Source: Paracoccus sp. N5 (GTDB lineage: Bacteria; Pseudomonadota; Alphaproteobacteria; Rhodobacterales; Rhodobacteraceae). From it: a DNA stretch of 64,000 nucleotides. The position numbers and the translations under genes were made by a program. The stretch spans positions 372,001 to 436,000 of the forward strand of contig NZ_AQUO01000001.1 of NCBI RefSeq assembly GCF_000371965.1. Reading direction: 5' to 3'. Below the pieces are notes generated by a model. That model ran no database searches. It had not been told where the DNA came from and worked only from the letters and a program-made list of their open reading frames with translations. Shown here one piece after another: positions 56,781 to 64,000 of this stretch. Position 1 is the stretch's first letter, and the number at the start of each line of letters is the position of its first letter.

Positions 56781-57275
56781 ATGCCCTATGCATGGCACGA
56801 GACGGCCCCGGAGGATTCCGGGGCCGTCTGCTTTCGGCTCGAGATCTGGCCGCATCGCTCGCTGCCGCGGCGGGGCTTCGTCTGGGTGATCGGCTTGACC
56901 GCCGCGGGGCTGGCGCTGCCCTTGCTGGCGGTGGTCGGCTCGGCGGTATTGTGGGGGCTGCTGCCCTTTGCGGCCTTGGCGGTCTGGGGGTTGTGGCACG
57001 CCATCCAGCGCAGCTATGGCGCCGCGCATGAGGTGATGCTGCTGGACCGCCACCGGCTGATCCTGACCCGCAGGGATCCGGGGCGCGCGGACCGGGTCTG
57101 GCGGACCAACCCCTATTGGGTGCGCGCGAGCCTGCGCCCCGGCGGGCCGGTCGAGGATTACCTGGTGCTGACCGACGGCAAGCGCACGGTCGAGCTGGGC
57201 GCCTTCCTGGCCCCCGAGGAGCGGGTGGCGCTGCGGGATGAGCTGACCCGGCGGCTGGGCGCGTTGCGCGGCTGA
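56781..57275 (+). CDS. DUF2244 family membrane protein
   Basis: A 164-residue protein with two membrane spans at about 33-75 and a cytoplasmic tail. The DUF2244 pattern is RLEIWPHRSLPRRGFVWVIG, and later YLVLTDGKRTVELGAFLAPE with RVALRDELTRRL. The family is often found beside cytochrome oxidase genes in alphaproteobacteria; function is unknown. It starts 4 bp after ctaD. A very stable hairpin covers codons 7-17 (see 56800-56829). Confidence 0.82.
   Translation: MPYAWHETAPEDSGAVCFRLEIWPHRSLPRRGFVWVIGLTAAGLALPLLAVVGSAVLWGLLPFAALAVWGLWHAIQRSYGAAHEVMLLDRHRLILTRRDPGRADRVWRTNPYWVRASLRPGGPVEDYLVLTDGKRTVELGAFLAPEERVALRDELTRRLGALRG
56800..56829 (+). terminator. strong hairpin inside the DUF2244 start, attenuator or terminator of ctaD
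   Basis: AGACGGCCCCGGA and its exact complement TCCGGGGCCGTCT form a 13-bp stem with a 4-nt loop (GGAT). It is 24 bp past the ctaD stop but lies within the DUF2244 reading frame. It looks like a terminator yet has only a short T-stretch (GCTTTC), so partial attenuation is likely. Confidence 0.65.
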
Positions 57276-57326
57276 GGCGGACGCGCAACGGGGCGTGCGC
57301 AGGGCGCGCAACGGTTCCGGCAACCT

Positions 57327-57338
57327 TTTGATATCAAA
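57327..57338. promoter_or_regulatory. 12-bp palindrome upstream of the RTX gene
   Basis: TTTGATATCAAA is a perfect palindrome 170 bp upstream of the RTX start. It is AT-rich in a GC-rich region. It lacks the four-base spacer of an FNR site, so the binding protein is unknown. Confidence 0.4.
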
Positions 57339-57359
57339 GAAAGACCGCCTGTGACCTGC

Positions 57360-57399
57360 GTACACCGGCCGTACACCATGCGTGCACCGGCGGTGCACC
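57360..57399 (+). promoter_or_regulatory. four 11-bp iterons, candidate operator
   Basis: GTACACC, GTACACC, GTGCACC and GTGCACC start at 57360, 57371, 57382 and 57393, exactly 11 bp apart. They place the same sequence on one face of the helix, 110-150 bp upstream of the RTX gene start. Confidence 0.6.
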
Positions 57400-57508
57400 T
57401 TGAAATCGCAAGGACGGCGCCGGCAAACCTGTCTAAATCGTCAGCTTCTGCGGCCTTCCGGGACAGGGTAAGGCACGAGGATCACGTATTGTTTACCATT
57501 GGTTGATC

Positions 57509-59899
57509 ATGCCCGACACCGGCCCCTCGCGCCTGCTTTCGCTTACCACGCCCACCACGCTCGATCTGGACCAGAACACCGTTTCCGCGCTGTTTGCGGC
57601 GACGGTCGAGGATCCAGACGGCATCCGTCAAGTCACGGTTTATTATGACCGGCCGCTGGCCACGACTCAAGGCGCCTATGAGTTTCAGATCATCCACGGC
57701 TATGGCAGCGACTGGTCGGACGGCACGCACAGCTACACAACCGGCGTGCTGCCGCATAATGTCTCCGGGCCGCTGAACATCACGCGGGTTCAGATCATCG
57801 ACAATCTGGGCAACCAGACCGATGTGACGAATGCGGAACTGCGTGCGCTTGGCATCGACACCTCGATCAACATCACCAGCACCAGCGCCGATACCACCGC
57901 ACCGGTTCTCACATCGCTTGATCTGCCGGATGTGATCGACTTGAGGGGGGGAAACGTCGCGGCGGATTTCACGGCAAGCGGGATAGACACAACAGAAATC
58001 GAAAGTGTATCCCTCTGGTTCGATCGTGAGATTTCCTATTCTTTCGGTAGCGGCTCTTTCAACGACTGGGACCTGTTGATTATTTTTGGTGATAGCGACG
58101 ATTGGTTAGACGGAAGCTCGACACAAACGCGCAGCATTGGTGGCAGCACCTTTTCCGGGCCGGTGGAACTGGAGAGGATTTGGATCACCGACATCTACGG
58201 CAACCAACGCGTCTATACGAATGACGATCTGCGCGCGTTGGGTTTCGACACCTCGTTCGAGATCATCGGCACAGCAGCCCCAACGCCGACGACCTATGTG
58301 GCCGACCTGCCCGAGACCATCACCATCCGCGAAGGCCAAAGCGTCGATCTGGCGCTGAACTTCATTGGCATGACCAATCACTATGTCAATTATAGCTACC
58401 ACGTCTCGACCAGCGGTGGCACTGCGGATTTCAGCGACATCGGCGCCTCGTCAGGCAGCGGCTGGATCAGTATCTCCTCGACCTCGCCCTACAACACTAG
58501 CCGCGGCATGTCGGTCTATGCACTGCGCGACGGCGAGCAGGATCCCGGCGAGGTCGCCTACCTTGTCGTAGAACTGACAGGACAGATGAGATTTGCCGAC
58601 GGCGGCACCACCCAAATCGTCGAGATCCGCATCGCCGACGACAACTGGTCCATCGGCGACGGCCGGGCCAACGTGCTGCGCGGCACCAGCGCGGCCGAGG
58701 ATCTGGTCGGCCAGGCCGGCAACGACAGCTATTACGTCACGGCCGGTGACCGGGTGATCGAGGGGGCAAACGCCGGGAATGACACGGTGTTCACCGATTT
58801 CTCGCGCGGGATCGAGGCCAATGTAGAGAACCTGACCCTGCTCGGGCCGGGCAATATCAACGGCACCGGCAATGCGCTGGCGAACCGGATCAGCGGCAAT
58901 GCCGGCGCCAACATGCTGCTGGGCGGTCTGGGCAACGATACGCTGCTGGGCGGCGCCGGCAACGACACGCTGAACGGCGGGGCCGGAAACGACCGGCTGG
59001 ACGGCGGCGCGGGCGTGGACCTGGTCGCCTATGGCGCGGCCACGGGCGGCGTGCGGGTGAACCTGTCGCTGAACACGGCACAGGCGATCGGCGGCGGCCA
59101 GGGCAGCGACACGCTGAGCTGGATCGAGAACGTCAACGGCTCGGGCTTCGCCGACGTGCTGACCGGCAATGCTGCCGCGAACCTGCTGTTCGGGGCCGCG
59201 GGCAATGACACGCTGATCGGCGGGGCCGGCAACGACACGCTGAGCGGCGGGCTCGGCACCGATACGGCGCGCTATGGCGCGGCCTCGGGCGGCGTGCGGG
59301 TGGACCTGGCGACGGCCGGCGCGCAGGCGATCGGCGGCGGCCAGGGCAGCGACATGCTGCTGGGCATCGAGAACCTGGACGGCTCGGGCTTTGCGGACCG
59401 GCTCTGGGGCAACCTTGCGGCGAACCTGCTGAACGGCGGCGCCGGCAATGACCAGCTGGATGGCCGGGGCGGCAATGACAGGCTGCTGGGCGGCGCCGGG
59501 GCCGACAGCCTGCTGGGCGGGGCCGGCAATGACGTGCTGACCGGCGGCGCGGGCGCGGATCGGCTGAACGGCGGGCTGGGCGCCGACCAGTTCGTCTTCC
59601 TGACCTTGGGCGAGTCGGGCGTCGCGGCGGCGGGGCGCGACCTGATCCAGGATTTTAGCCACGCCCAGGGCGACCGCATCGATTTGCGCGGCATCGACGC
59701 GAATGCCGGGCTGGCCGGCGACCAGGCCTTCCGGCTGATCGGCGAGCGCGCCTTTACCGGCACGGCGGGCGAGCTGCGCTATGAGCGGGCCGGCAACGTG
59801 ACCACGATCCTGGCCGATAGCAATGGCGACGGCCGGGCGGATTTCTCGGTGGCGCTGAACGGCAGCCACAGCCTGGTCGGGGCGGATTTCCTGCTGTAA
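57509..59899 (+). CDS. secreted RTX (hemolysin-type calcium-binding) protein
   Basis: A 796-residue protein exported by a type I system. Two related beta-sandwich units come first (residues about 10-130 and 130-260, each ending with a DLGNQT- or DIYGNQ-like strand and LRALGIDTS/LRALGFDTS). A Calx-beta-like unit follows (about 265-375). From about residue 460 there are blocks of GGxGxD nonapeptides (LLGGLGNDTLLGGAGNDTLN), each preceded by a repeated YGAATGGVRVNLS unit. The C-terminus (FSHAQGDRIDLRGIDANAG to GADFLL) is a serralysin-type secretion signal. I use the ATG at 57509. No secretion genes are adjacent. No catalytic domain is recognisable; adhesion or surface-layer function is possible. 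Confidence 0.82.
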   Translation: MPDTGPSRLLSLTTPTTLDLDQNTVSALFAATVEDPDGIRQVTVYYDRPLATTQGAYEFQIIHGYGSDWSDGTHSYTTGVLPHNVSGPLNITRVQIIDNLGNQTDVTNAELRALGIDTSINITSTSADTTAPVLTSLDLPDVIDLRGGNVAADFTASGIDTTEIESVSLWFDREISYSFGSGSFNDWDLLIIFGDSDDWLDGSSTQTRSIGGSTFSGPVELERIWITDIYGNQRVYTNDDLRALGFDTSFEIIGTAAPTPTTYVADLPETITIREGQSVDLALNFIGMTNHYVNYSYHVSTSGGTADFSDIGASSGSGWISISSTSPYNTSRGMSVYALRDGEQDPGEVAYLVVELTGQMRFADGGTTQIVEIRIADDNWSIGDGRANVLRGTSAAEDLVGQAGNDSYYVTAGDRVIEGANAGNDTVFTDFSRGIEANVENLTLLGPGNINGTGNALANRISGNAGANMLLGGLGNDTLLGGAGNDTLNGGAGNDRLDGGAGVDLVAYGAATGGVRVNLSLNTAQAIGGGQGSDTLSWIENVNGSGFADVLTGNAAANLLFGAAGNDTLIGGAGNDTLSGGLGTDTARYGAASGGVRVDLATAGAQAIGGGQGSDMLLGIENLDGSGFADRLWGNLAANLLNGGAGNDQLDGRGGNDRLLGGAGADSLLGGAGNDVLTGGAGADRLNGGLGADQFVFLTLGESGVAAAGRDLIQDFSHAQGDRIDLRGIDANAGLAGDQAFRLIGERAFTGTAGELRYERAGNVTTILADSNGDGRADFSVALNGSHSLVGADFLL

Positions 59900-59918
59900 C
59901 CGGCTGGTCCGGCGATAA

Positions 59919-59945
59919 AAAGGCCCGGCAGCGCGCCGGGCCTTT
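59919..59945. terminator. bidirectional terminator
   Basis: AAAGGCCCGGC and GCCGGGCCTTT form an 11-bp perfect stem with a 5-nt loop between the convergent RTX and dehydrogenase genes. A-runs and T-runs on both sides suit termination in both directions. Confidence 0.85.
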
Positions 59946-59971
59946 CCTGCATCTGCGGCTGGGGAGGAGGG

Positions 59972-62467
59972 TCAGCCGTCGATGCGGATCACCTTGTTTT
60001 CCGGGTCATAGGGGCTGTCCTCGGTCACCACCGCGTCCCAGAGCTGGCGCTGCATCCGCACTTTCAGCCGCGTGCCCGGCTTGGCCAGGTCGGGGCGGAC
60101 ATAGCCCATGCCGATGGATTTGCCGAAGGCCGCCGACCAGCCGCCCGAGGTCAGCCGGCCGATCTTGGTCGCGCCATCCTCGGTATAGAGCGCCTCGCGG
60201 CCCCAGGGGTCGGCATCGGCCGGGCCGTCGATCAAGAGCGTGCAGCAGAGCGAGCGCAGGCCCTTGTCGAGCATGGCCTGCTTGCCGTTGAATTCCTTGC
60301 CCAGATCGACGAAGCGGTCCAGCGCGGCCTCGAGCGGCGTCGCGTCGCGGCCGAGCTCGGTGCCGAAGGCGCGATAGGATTTCTCCTGCCGGAGCCAGTT
60401 CTGGGCGCGGGCGCCGACCAGCTTCATGCCGTGCTTTTCGCCCGCCGCGACCAGCTGGTCCCAGAGATAGCGGCCGAATTCGATCGGGTGGTGCAGCTCC
60501 CAGCCCAACTCGCCGGTATAGGCGACGCGGATGGCGCGCACCGGGCACATGCCCAGCTCGATATTGCGCATCGACAGCCACGGGAAGCGCTTGTTGCCAA
60601 GCACGGTTTCCGGGTTCGCGTCGCGCACCAGCTCGTTCAGGATGTCGCGCGACTTCGGCCCGGCGATGGCGAAGACGCCCCATTGCGTGGTCACGTCCTG
60701 GATGATGACCTGGCCGAATTCGCCCTCCATCTCCTCGGCGGTCTTGCGCAGGTAGTCGGCGTCGTAATCGGTCCAGGCACCGGCCGAGATCAGGTAATAG
60801 TCGTCCTCGGCCAACCGCACGATGGTGTATTCGGTGCGGGTGGTGCCGGTCTCGGTCAGGGCATAGGTCAGGTTGATGCGGCCGACCTTGGGCAGCTTGT
60901 TGGTGGTGAACCAGTCGAGGAAGGCGGTCGCGCCGGGGCCGTGGACCCGGTGCTTGGTGAAGGCCGAGGCGTCGATCAGCCCGGCGGTGTTGCGGACGGC
61001 CTCGGCCTCGGCCTTGGCATATTGCCACCAGCCGCCGCGGCGGAAGCTGCGCGAGGCGTGGTCGTCGAAGCCGAGGGGGGCATAGTAGTTCGGGCGCTCC
61101 CAGCCGTTCACCTGGCCCATCTGGGCGCCGGCCGCGACCTGGCGGTCATAGGCCGGGGCGGTGCGCAGGGGCCGGGCGGATTCGCGTTCCTCGTCCGGGT
61201 GGTGCAGGATGAAGACGTGCTCGTAGCATTCCTCGTTCTTCTGCACGGCGTATTCGGTGGTCATCCACTGGCCGTAACGGCGCGGGTCGAGGCTGGCCAT
61301 GTCGATTTCCGCCTCGCCCTGGGTCATCATCTGCGCCAGGTAGTAGCCGACGCCGCCGGCGGCGGTGATGCCGAACGAAAAGCCCTCGGCCAGCCACATA
61401 TTGCGCAGGCCGGGCGCCGGGCCGACCAGCGGGTTGCCGTCGGGGGTATAGCAGATCGGGCCGTTGAAATCGTCCTTGAGACCCACGGTTTCCGAGCTGG
61501 GCAGCCGGTGGATCATCGACATATATTCTTCCTCGATCCGTTCCAGGTCCAGCGGGAACAGGTCGGCGCGGAAGGTTTCCGGCACGTCGTATTTGAAGCG
61601 GGCGGGCGCGCCGGCCTCGTAGGGGCCGAGGATCCAGCCGCCGCGCTCTTCGCGCACATACCATTTCGCATCGGCGTCGCGCAGCACCGGATGCTCGGGG
61701 TTGCCGGCCTCGCGCCAGGCCAGCAGGGCCGGGTCGGGCTCGGTGACGATGAACTGGTGCTCGACCGGGATCGCCGGGATCTTGATGCCCAGCAGGCGCG
61801 CGGTGCGCTGCGCGTGGTTGCCGGTTGCGGTCACCACATGCTCGGCGTGGATCTCGAATTCCTCGCCCGAGCCGACCAGGTTGCCGCCCCTTTCGACCAT
61901 CTTCTCGCAGGTGACGACCCATTCGTCGCCGGTCCAGCGATAGCCGTTGACCTGGATCTTGCGCTCGATGCTGGCGCCGGCCATGCGGGCGGCGCGAGCC
62001 ATGGCCTGGGTCACGTCGGCCGGGTTGATATAGCCGTCGGTCGGGTGGAACAGCGCGCCCTTGAGGCCCTGGGTATTGACCAGCGGCCAGCGGTCCTTGA
62101 TCTGGGCCGGGGTCATGAATTCATGCTCGACGCCCACGGTCTCGGCGATCGAGGAATACAGCTCGTATTCGTCCATCCGGTCCTGGGTCTGCGCCATGCG
62201 CAGGTTGCCGCAGCGGGTGAAGCCGGCGTTCAGCCCGGTCTCGGCCTCGAGCCCGGCATAGAGCTTGACCGAATAGTCGTGGATGTGGCTGGTCGCATAG
62301 CCCATGTTGAACAGCGGCAGAAGGCCGGCCGCGTGCCAGGTCGAGCCGGCGGTCAGCTCGTCGCGCTCGACCAGCAGCGTGTCCCAGCCGGCGCGCGCCA
62401 GATGCAGGGCGATGCCGCAACCGACGGCGCCGCCGCCGACCACCAGGGCCTTCACATGGGTTTTCAT
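59972..62467 (-). CDS. dimethylglycine/sarcosine dehydrogenase-like flavoenzyme
   Basis: A two-domain enzyme of 831 residues. Residues 1-420 are a DAO-type FAD domain: ALVVGGGAVGCGIALHLARA, the covalent-flavin-like histidine region GSTWHAAGLLPLFN, and WLAEGFSFGITAAGGVGYYL. The remainder is a GcvT-like tetrahydrofolate domain (GGWWQYAKAEAEAVRNTAGL, AYTGELGWELHHPIEFGRYL, GRLTSGGWSAAFGKSIGMGY). It should demethylate an N-methylated amino acid and pass the C1 unit to folate. The ATG at 62467 is used; the extension upstream lacks homology. Exact substrate cannot be fixed from sequence. Confidence 0.87.
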   Translation of the reverse strand: MKTHVKALVVGGGAVGCGIALHLARAGWDTLLVERDELTAGSTWHAAGLLPLFNMGYATSHIHDYSVKLYAGLEAETGLNAGFTRCGNLRMAQTQDRMDEYELYSSIAETVGVEHEFMTPAQIKDRWPLVNTQGLKGALFHPTDGYINPADVTQAMARAARMAGASIERKIQVNGYRWTGDEWVVTCEKMVERGGNLVGSGEEFEIHAEHVVTATGNHAQRTARLLGIKIPAIPVEHQFIVTEPDPALLAWREAGNPEHPVLRDADAKWYVREERGGWILGPYEAGAPARFKYDVPETFRADLFPLDLERIEEEYMSMIHRLPSSETVGLKDDFNGPICYTPDGNPLVGPAPGLRNMWLAEGFSFGITAAGGVGYYLAQMMTQGEAEIDMASLDPRRYGQWMTTEYAVQKNEECYEHVFILHHPDEERESARPLRTAPAYDRQVAAGAQMGQVNGWERPNYYAPLGFDDHASRSFRRGGWWQYAKAEAEAVRNTAGLIDASAFTKHRVHGPGATAFLDWFTTNKLPKVGRINLTYALTETGTTRTEYTIVRLAEDDYYLISAGAWTDYDADYLRKTAEEMEGEFGQVIIQDVTTQWGVFAIAGPKSRDILNELVRDANPETVLGNKRFPWLSMRNIELGMCPVRAIRVAYTGELGWELHHPIEFGRYLWDQLVAAGEKHGMKLVGARAQNWLRQEKSYRAFGTELGRDATPLEAALDRFVDLGKEFNGKQAMLDKGLRSLCCTLLIDGPADADPWGREALYTEDGATKIGRLTSGGWSAAFGKSIGMGYVRPDLAKPGTRLKVRMQRQLWDAVVTEDSPYDPENKVIRIDG

Positions 62468-62601
62468 GGCGAGCGACTCCTTTTTCGCGCGTGAGCTATG
62501 CTGGAAGCATCTCTGCCACAGCCGGCGCGGAATCATGTCCACTGCGCGACATATTCCCGGCAAAAAGCGACATGGCCGGCCTGGCCCGGACAAGGGCAAA
62601 A

Positions 62602-62620
62602 CGCCCCGGAAACCGGGGCG
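62602..62620 (-). terminator. rho-independent terminator after the hydroxyacid dehydrogenase
   Basis: On the minus strand CGCCCCGG, a TTT loop and CCGGGGCG are followed by TTTTG, 6 bp after the stop codon. Confidence 0.8.
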
Positions 62621-62626
62621 CAGCAT

Positions 62627-63637
62627 TTACAGCATCGAGGGCACCACCTGGTCCGGCGGCCGGTGGCCGTCGGCGAAGGTCTTGATGTTGATGAGAACTT
62701 TCTCGCCCATCTCGACCCGGCCCTCGATGGTGGCCGAGCCCATATGCGGCAGCAGCACGACATTGGGCAGCTCGCGCAGCCGCGGGTTGATCTCGTGCCC
62801 ATGCTCGAAAACGTCAAGCCCGGCGCCGGCGATCTCGCCCGCGCGCAGCATCCGGGTCAGGGCGTTCTCGTCGATCACCTCGCCGCGCGAGGTGTTGATG
62901 ACCACCGCCGAGGGCTTCATCAGCTTCAGCCGCCGCGCGTTCAGCAGGTGGAAGGTCGAGGGCGTGTGCGGCGCGTTCACGCTGATGATGTCCATGCGCG
63001 CCAGCATCTGGTCCAGGCTCTCCCAATAGGTCGCCTGCAACTCGGCCTCGGTTTCCGGGCGCAGGCGGCGGCGGTTGTGGTAATGCACCTGCATGCCGAA
63101 GACATTGGCGCGACGCGCCACCGCCTGGCCGATGCGGCCCATGCCCAGGATGCCCAGCCGGCGCCCGCCCAGCCGCCCGCCCAGATGCGAGGTCGGCGAC
63201 CAGCCCTGCCAGCGCCCGGCCTGCATCTCGGCCATGCCCTCGGGCATGCGCCGGGTCACGGCGAGGATCAGCGCCAGCGCCATGTCGGCGGTGTCCTCGG
63301 TCACCACGCCCGGGGTGTTGCTGACCAGGATGCCGCGCTGGCGGGCGGAATGCACGTCGATATGGTCGACGCCGGCGCCGTAATTCGCGATCAGCTTCAG
63401 CTTCTCGCCGGCCTGGGCCAGCATGTTGGCGTCGATCAGGTCGGTCACCGTCGGCACCAGCACGTCCGAGACGCGCATGGCGGCGACCAGTTCCTCGCGA
63501 CTCATCTTGTGGTCGTCGGCGTTCAGCGACACGTCGAAAAGCTCGGACATGCGGGTCTCGACCGCCTCGGGCAGGCGCCGGGTCACGGTAACTTTAAGGC
63601 GCGAGCGGGTCGGATCGGTCGCTTGAACGGCGGGCAT
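62627..63637 (-). CDS. D-isomer 2-hydroxyacid dehydrogenase (glyoxylate/hydroxypyruvate reductase-like)
   Basis: A 336-residue NAD(P)-dependent enzyme. The Rossmann motif is LGILGMGRIGQAVARRANVF, the catalytic Arg is in KLIANYGAGVDHIDVHSARQ/INTSRGEVIDENAL, the Glu in AGLDVFEHGHEINPRL and the His in VVLLPHMGSATIEGR. It probably reduces glyoxylate or a related 2-oxoacid. The start is the ATG at 63637. It is read in the same direction as the dehydrogenase at 59972-62467 but has its own terminator. Confidence 0.88.
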   Translation of the reverse strand: MPAVQATDPTRSRLKVTVTRRLPEAVETRMSELFDVSLNADDHKMSREELVAAMRVSDVLVPTVTDLIDANMLAQAGEKLKLIANYGAGVDHIDVHSARQRGILVSNTPGVVTEDTADMALALILAVTRRMPEGMAEMQAGRWQGWSPTSHLGGRLGGRRLGILGMGRIGQAVARRANVFGMQVHYHNRRRLRPETEAELQATYWESLDQMLARMDIISVNAPHTPSTFHLLNARRLKLMKPSAVVINTSRGEVIDENALTRMLRAGEIAGAGLDVFEHGHEINPRLRELPNVVLLPHMGSATIEGRVEMGEKVLINIKTFADGHRPPDQVVPSML

Positions 63638-63728
63638 GGTCGCTCCTCTCTTCCAAAGCCGGGCGGCTTTTGGCAAAGTGCCCGCGATGCGGGGCGCGCA
63701 CAAGACCCCGAAGATGCAGGACGAGCAG

Positions 63729-64000
63729 ATGAAGCAAGGACAGGCCTGGCTCTGTGCCGCGGCGATGGTGCTGGGGCTTGCGGGCGGCGGCAGCGCCGCG
63801 CTGGCGCAGGCAAGCGATCCCGGCGAGGCGCTGGACGCCAAGCCCGTGCCCGGCGTTTCCGCCGACGCGGCCATCAGCCGCAACCCGGACGGCCAAGCCG
63901 ATCCCAACCGCGGGCCGGTCACCAACCTGCCGCTGCCGCGCTATGTCAGCCTGAAGGGCGGCGAGGGCAACGCCAGGCGCGGCCCCAGCCTGTCGCATCG
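63729..64000 (+). CDS. exported SH3-type protein, 5' part only
   Basis: The gene runs off the window. From the ATG at 63729 it starts with a signal peptide (GQAWLCAAAMVLGLAGGGSA then ALA before QASD). After a linker the phrase GPVTNLPLPRYVSLKGGEGN and ARRGPSLSHR matches the start of bacterial SH3 (DUF1058-type) domains found in periplasmic proteins of this group. In-frame ATGs at 63687 and 63714 are alternatives. It is divergent from the hydroxyacid dehydrogenase. Confidence 0.7.
   Translation, partial: MKQGQAWLCAAAMVLGLAGGGSAALAQASDPGEALDAKPVPGVSADAAISRNPDGQADPNRGPVTNLPLPRYVSLKGGEGNARRGPSLSH

Noticed and set aside
57327..57338. FNR-type site
   Set aside because: The half-sites TTTGAT and ATCAAA abut without the four-base spacer required for FNR/CRP dimers.
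57360..57399. CRISPR array
   Set aside because: Repeats are only 7-11 bp with no true spacers and no cas genes.

Overview
The window reads as chromosomal DNA of a GC-rich alphaproteobacterium of the genus Paracoccus (Rhodobacterales). The best evidence is the linked pair of a cytochrome c550-type gene (54415-54927) and an aa3 oxidase subunit I gene (55100-56776). The latter encodes 558 residues and places Asp124, Glu278 and Lys354 exactly where Paracoccus denitrificans numbering has them. The taurine cluster (tauR, tauABC, tauXY, xsc, tauZ, pta) has the layout known from Rhodobacter/Paracoccus relatives.

Positions 1 to about 18200 form an accessory mosaic. It begins with part of an integrative or plasmid-like element: a primase/helicase, a small HTH protein and an AT-richer hypothetical gene. 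Next come an intact IS256-family element with an 8-bp target duplication, an IMPACT-family gene, an intact IS3-family element with a 4-bp duplication and a slippery frameshift site, and a possible defence locus. That locus holds a HARE-HTH protein, a HEAT-like protein and a small WYL-like protein. A RelB/ParE-type module follows whose toxin has lost one base. After it lies an orphan type VI secretion module (vgrG, candidate effector, candidate immunity or accessory protein, PAAR-like fragment) bounded by two direct repeats of about 180 bp; the outer one abuts the 3' end of a tRNA gene. The mosaic ends with nested IS debris: an IS5-family element inside an IS3 remnant, then an IS110 fragment.

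From about 18270 the DNA is mostly core. Positions 18269-28578 are the taurine locus. TauABC imports taurine, TauXY oxidatively deaminates it to sulfoacetaldehyde, Xsc makes acetyl phosphate and sulfite, Pta yields acetyl-CoA, and TauZ is the presumptive anion exporter; TauR is the divergent MocR-type regulator. No taurine:pyruvate aminotransferase gene is present. Positions 28922-32317 are fabA-fabB-fabI and an alpha/beta hydrolase. A PIG-L/FG-GAP fusion, a LysR regulator, aspartate aminotransferase, sdhE, a MarR-type regulator, a glyoxalase and thyX follow. The thyX 3' end carries a decayed IS5-family copy.

Positions 40230-54270 hold gatB, a Kef-type antiporter translationally coupled to a large Ala/Pro-rich membrane protein, a SIMPL protein, an O-acetylhomoserine sulfhydrylase-type gene, tRNA-Leu(GAG), metH and lipB. 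The right end has cytochrome c550, oxidase subunit I, a DUF2244 protein, a secreted RTX protein preceded by four 11-bp iterons, a dimethylglycine dehydrogenase-like enzyme, a 2-hydroxyacid dehydrogenase and the start of an SH3-type exported protein. Several hairpin terminators and a dispersed intergenic repeat family can be read directly.
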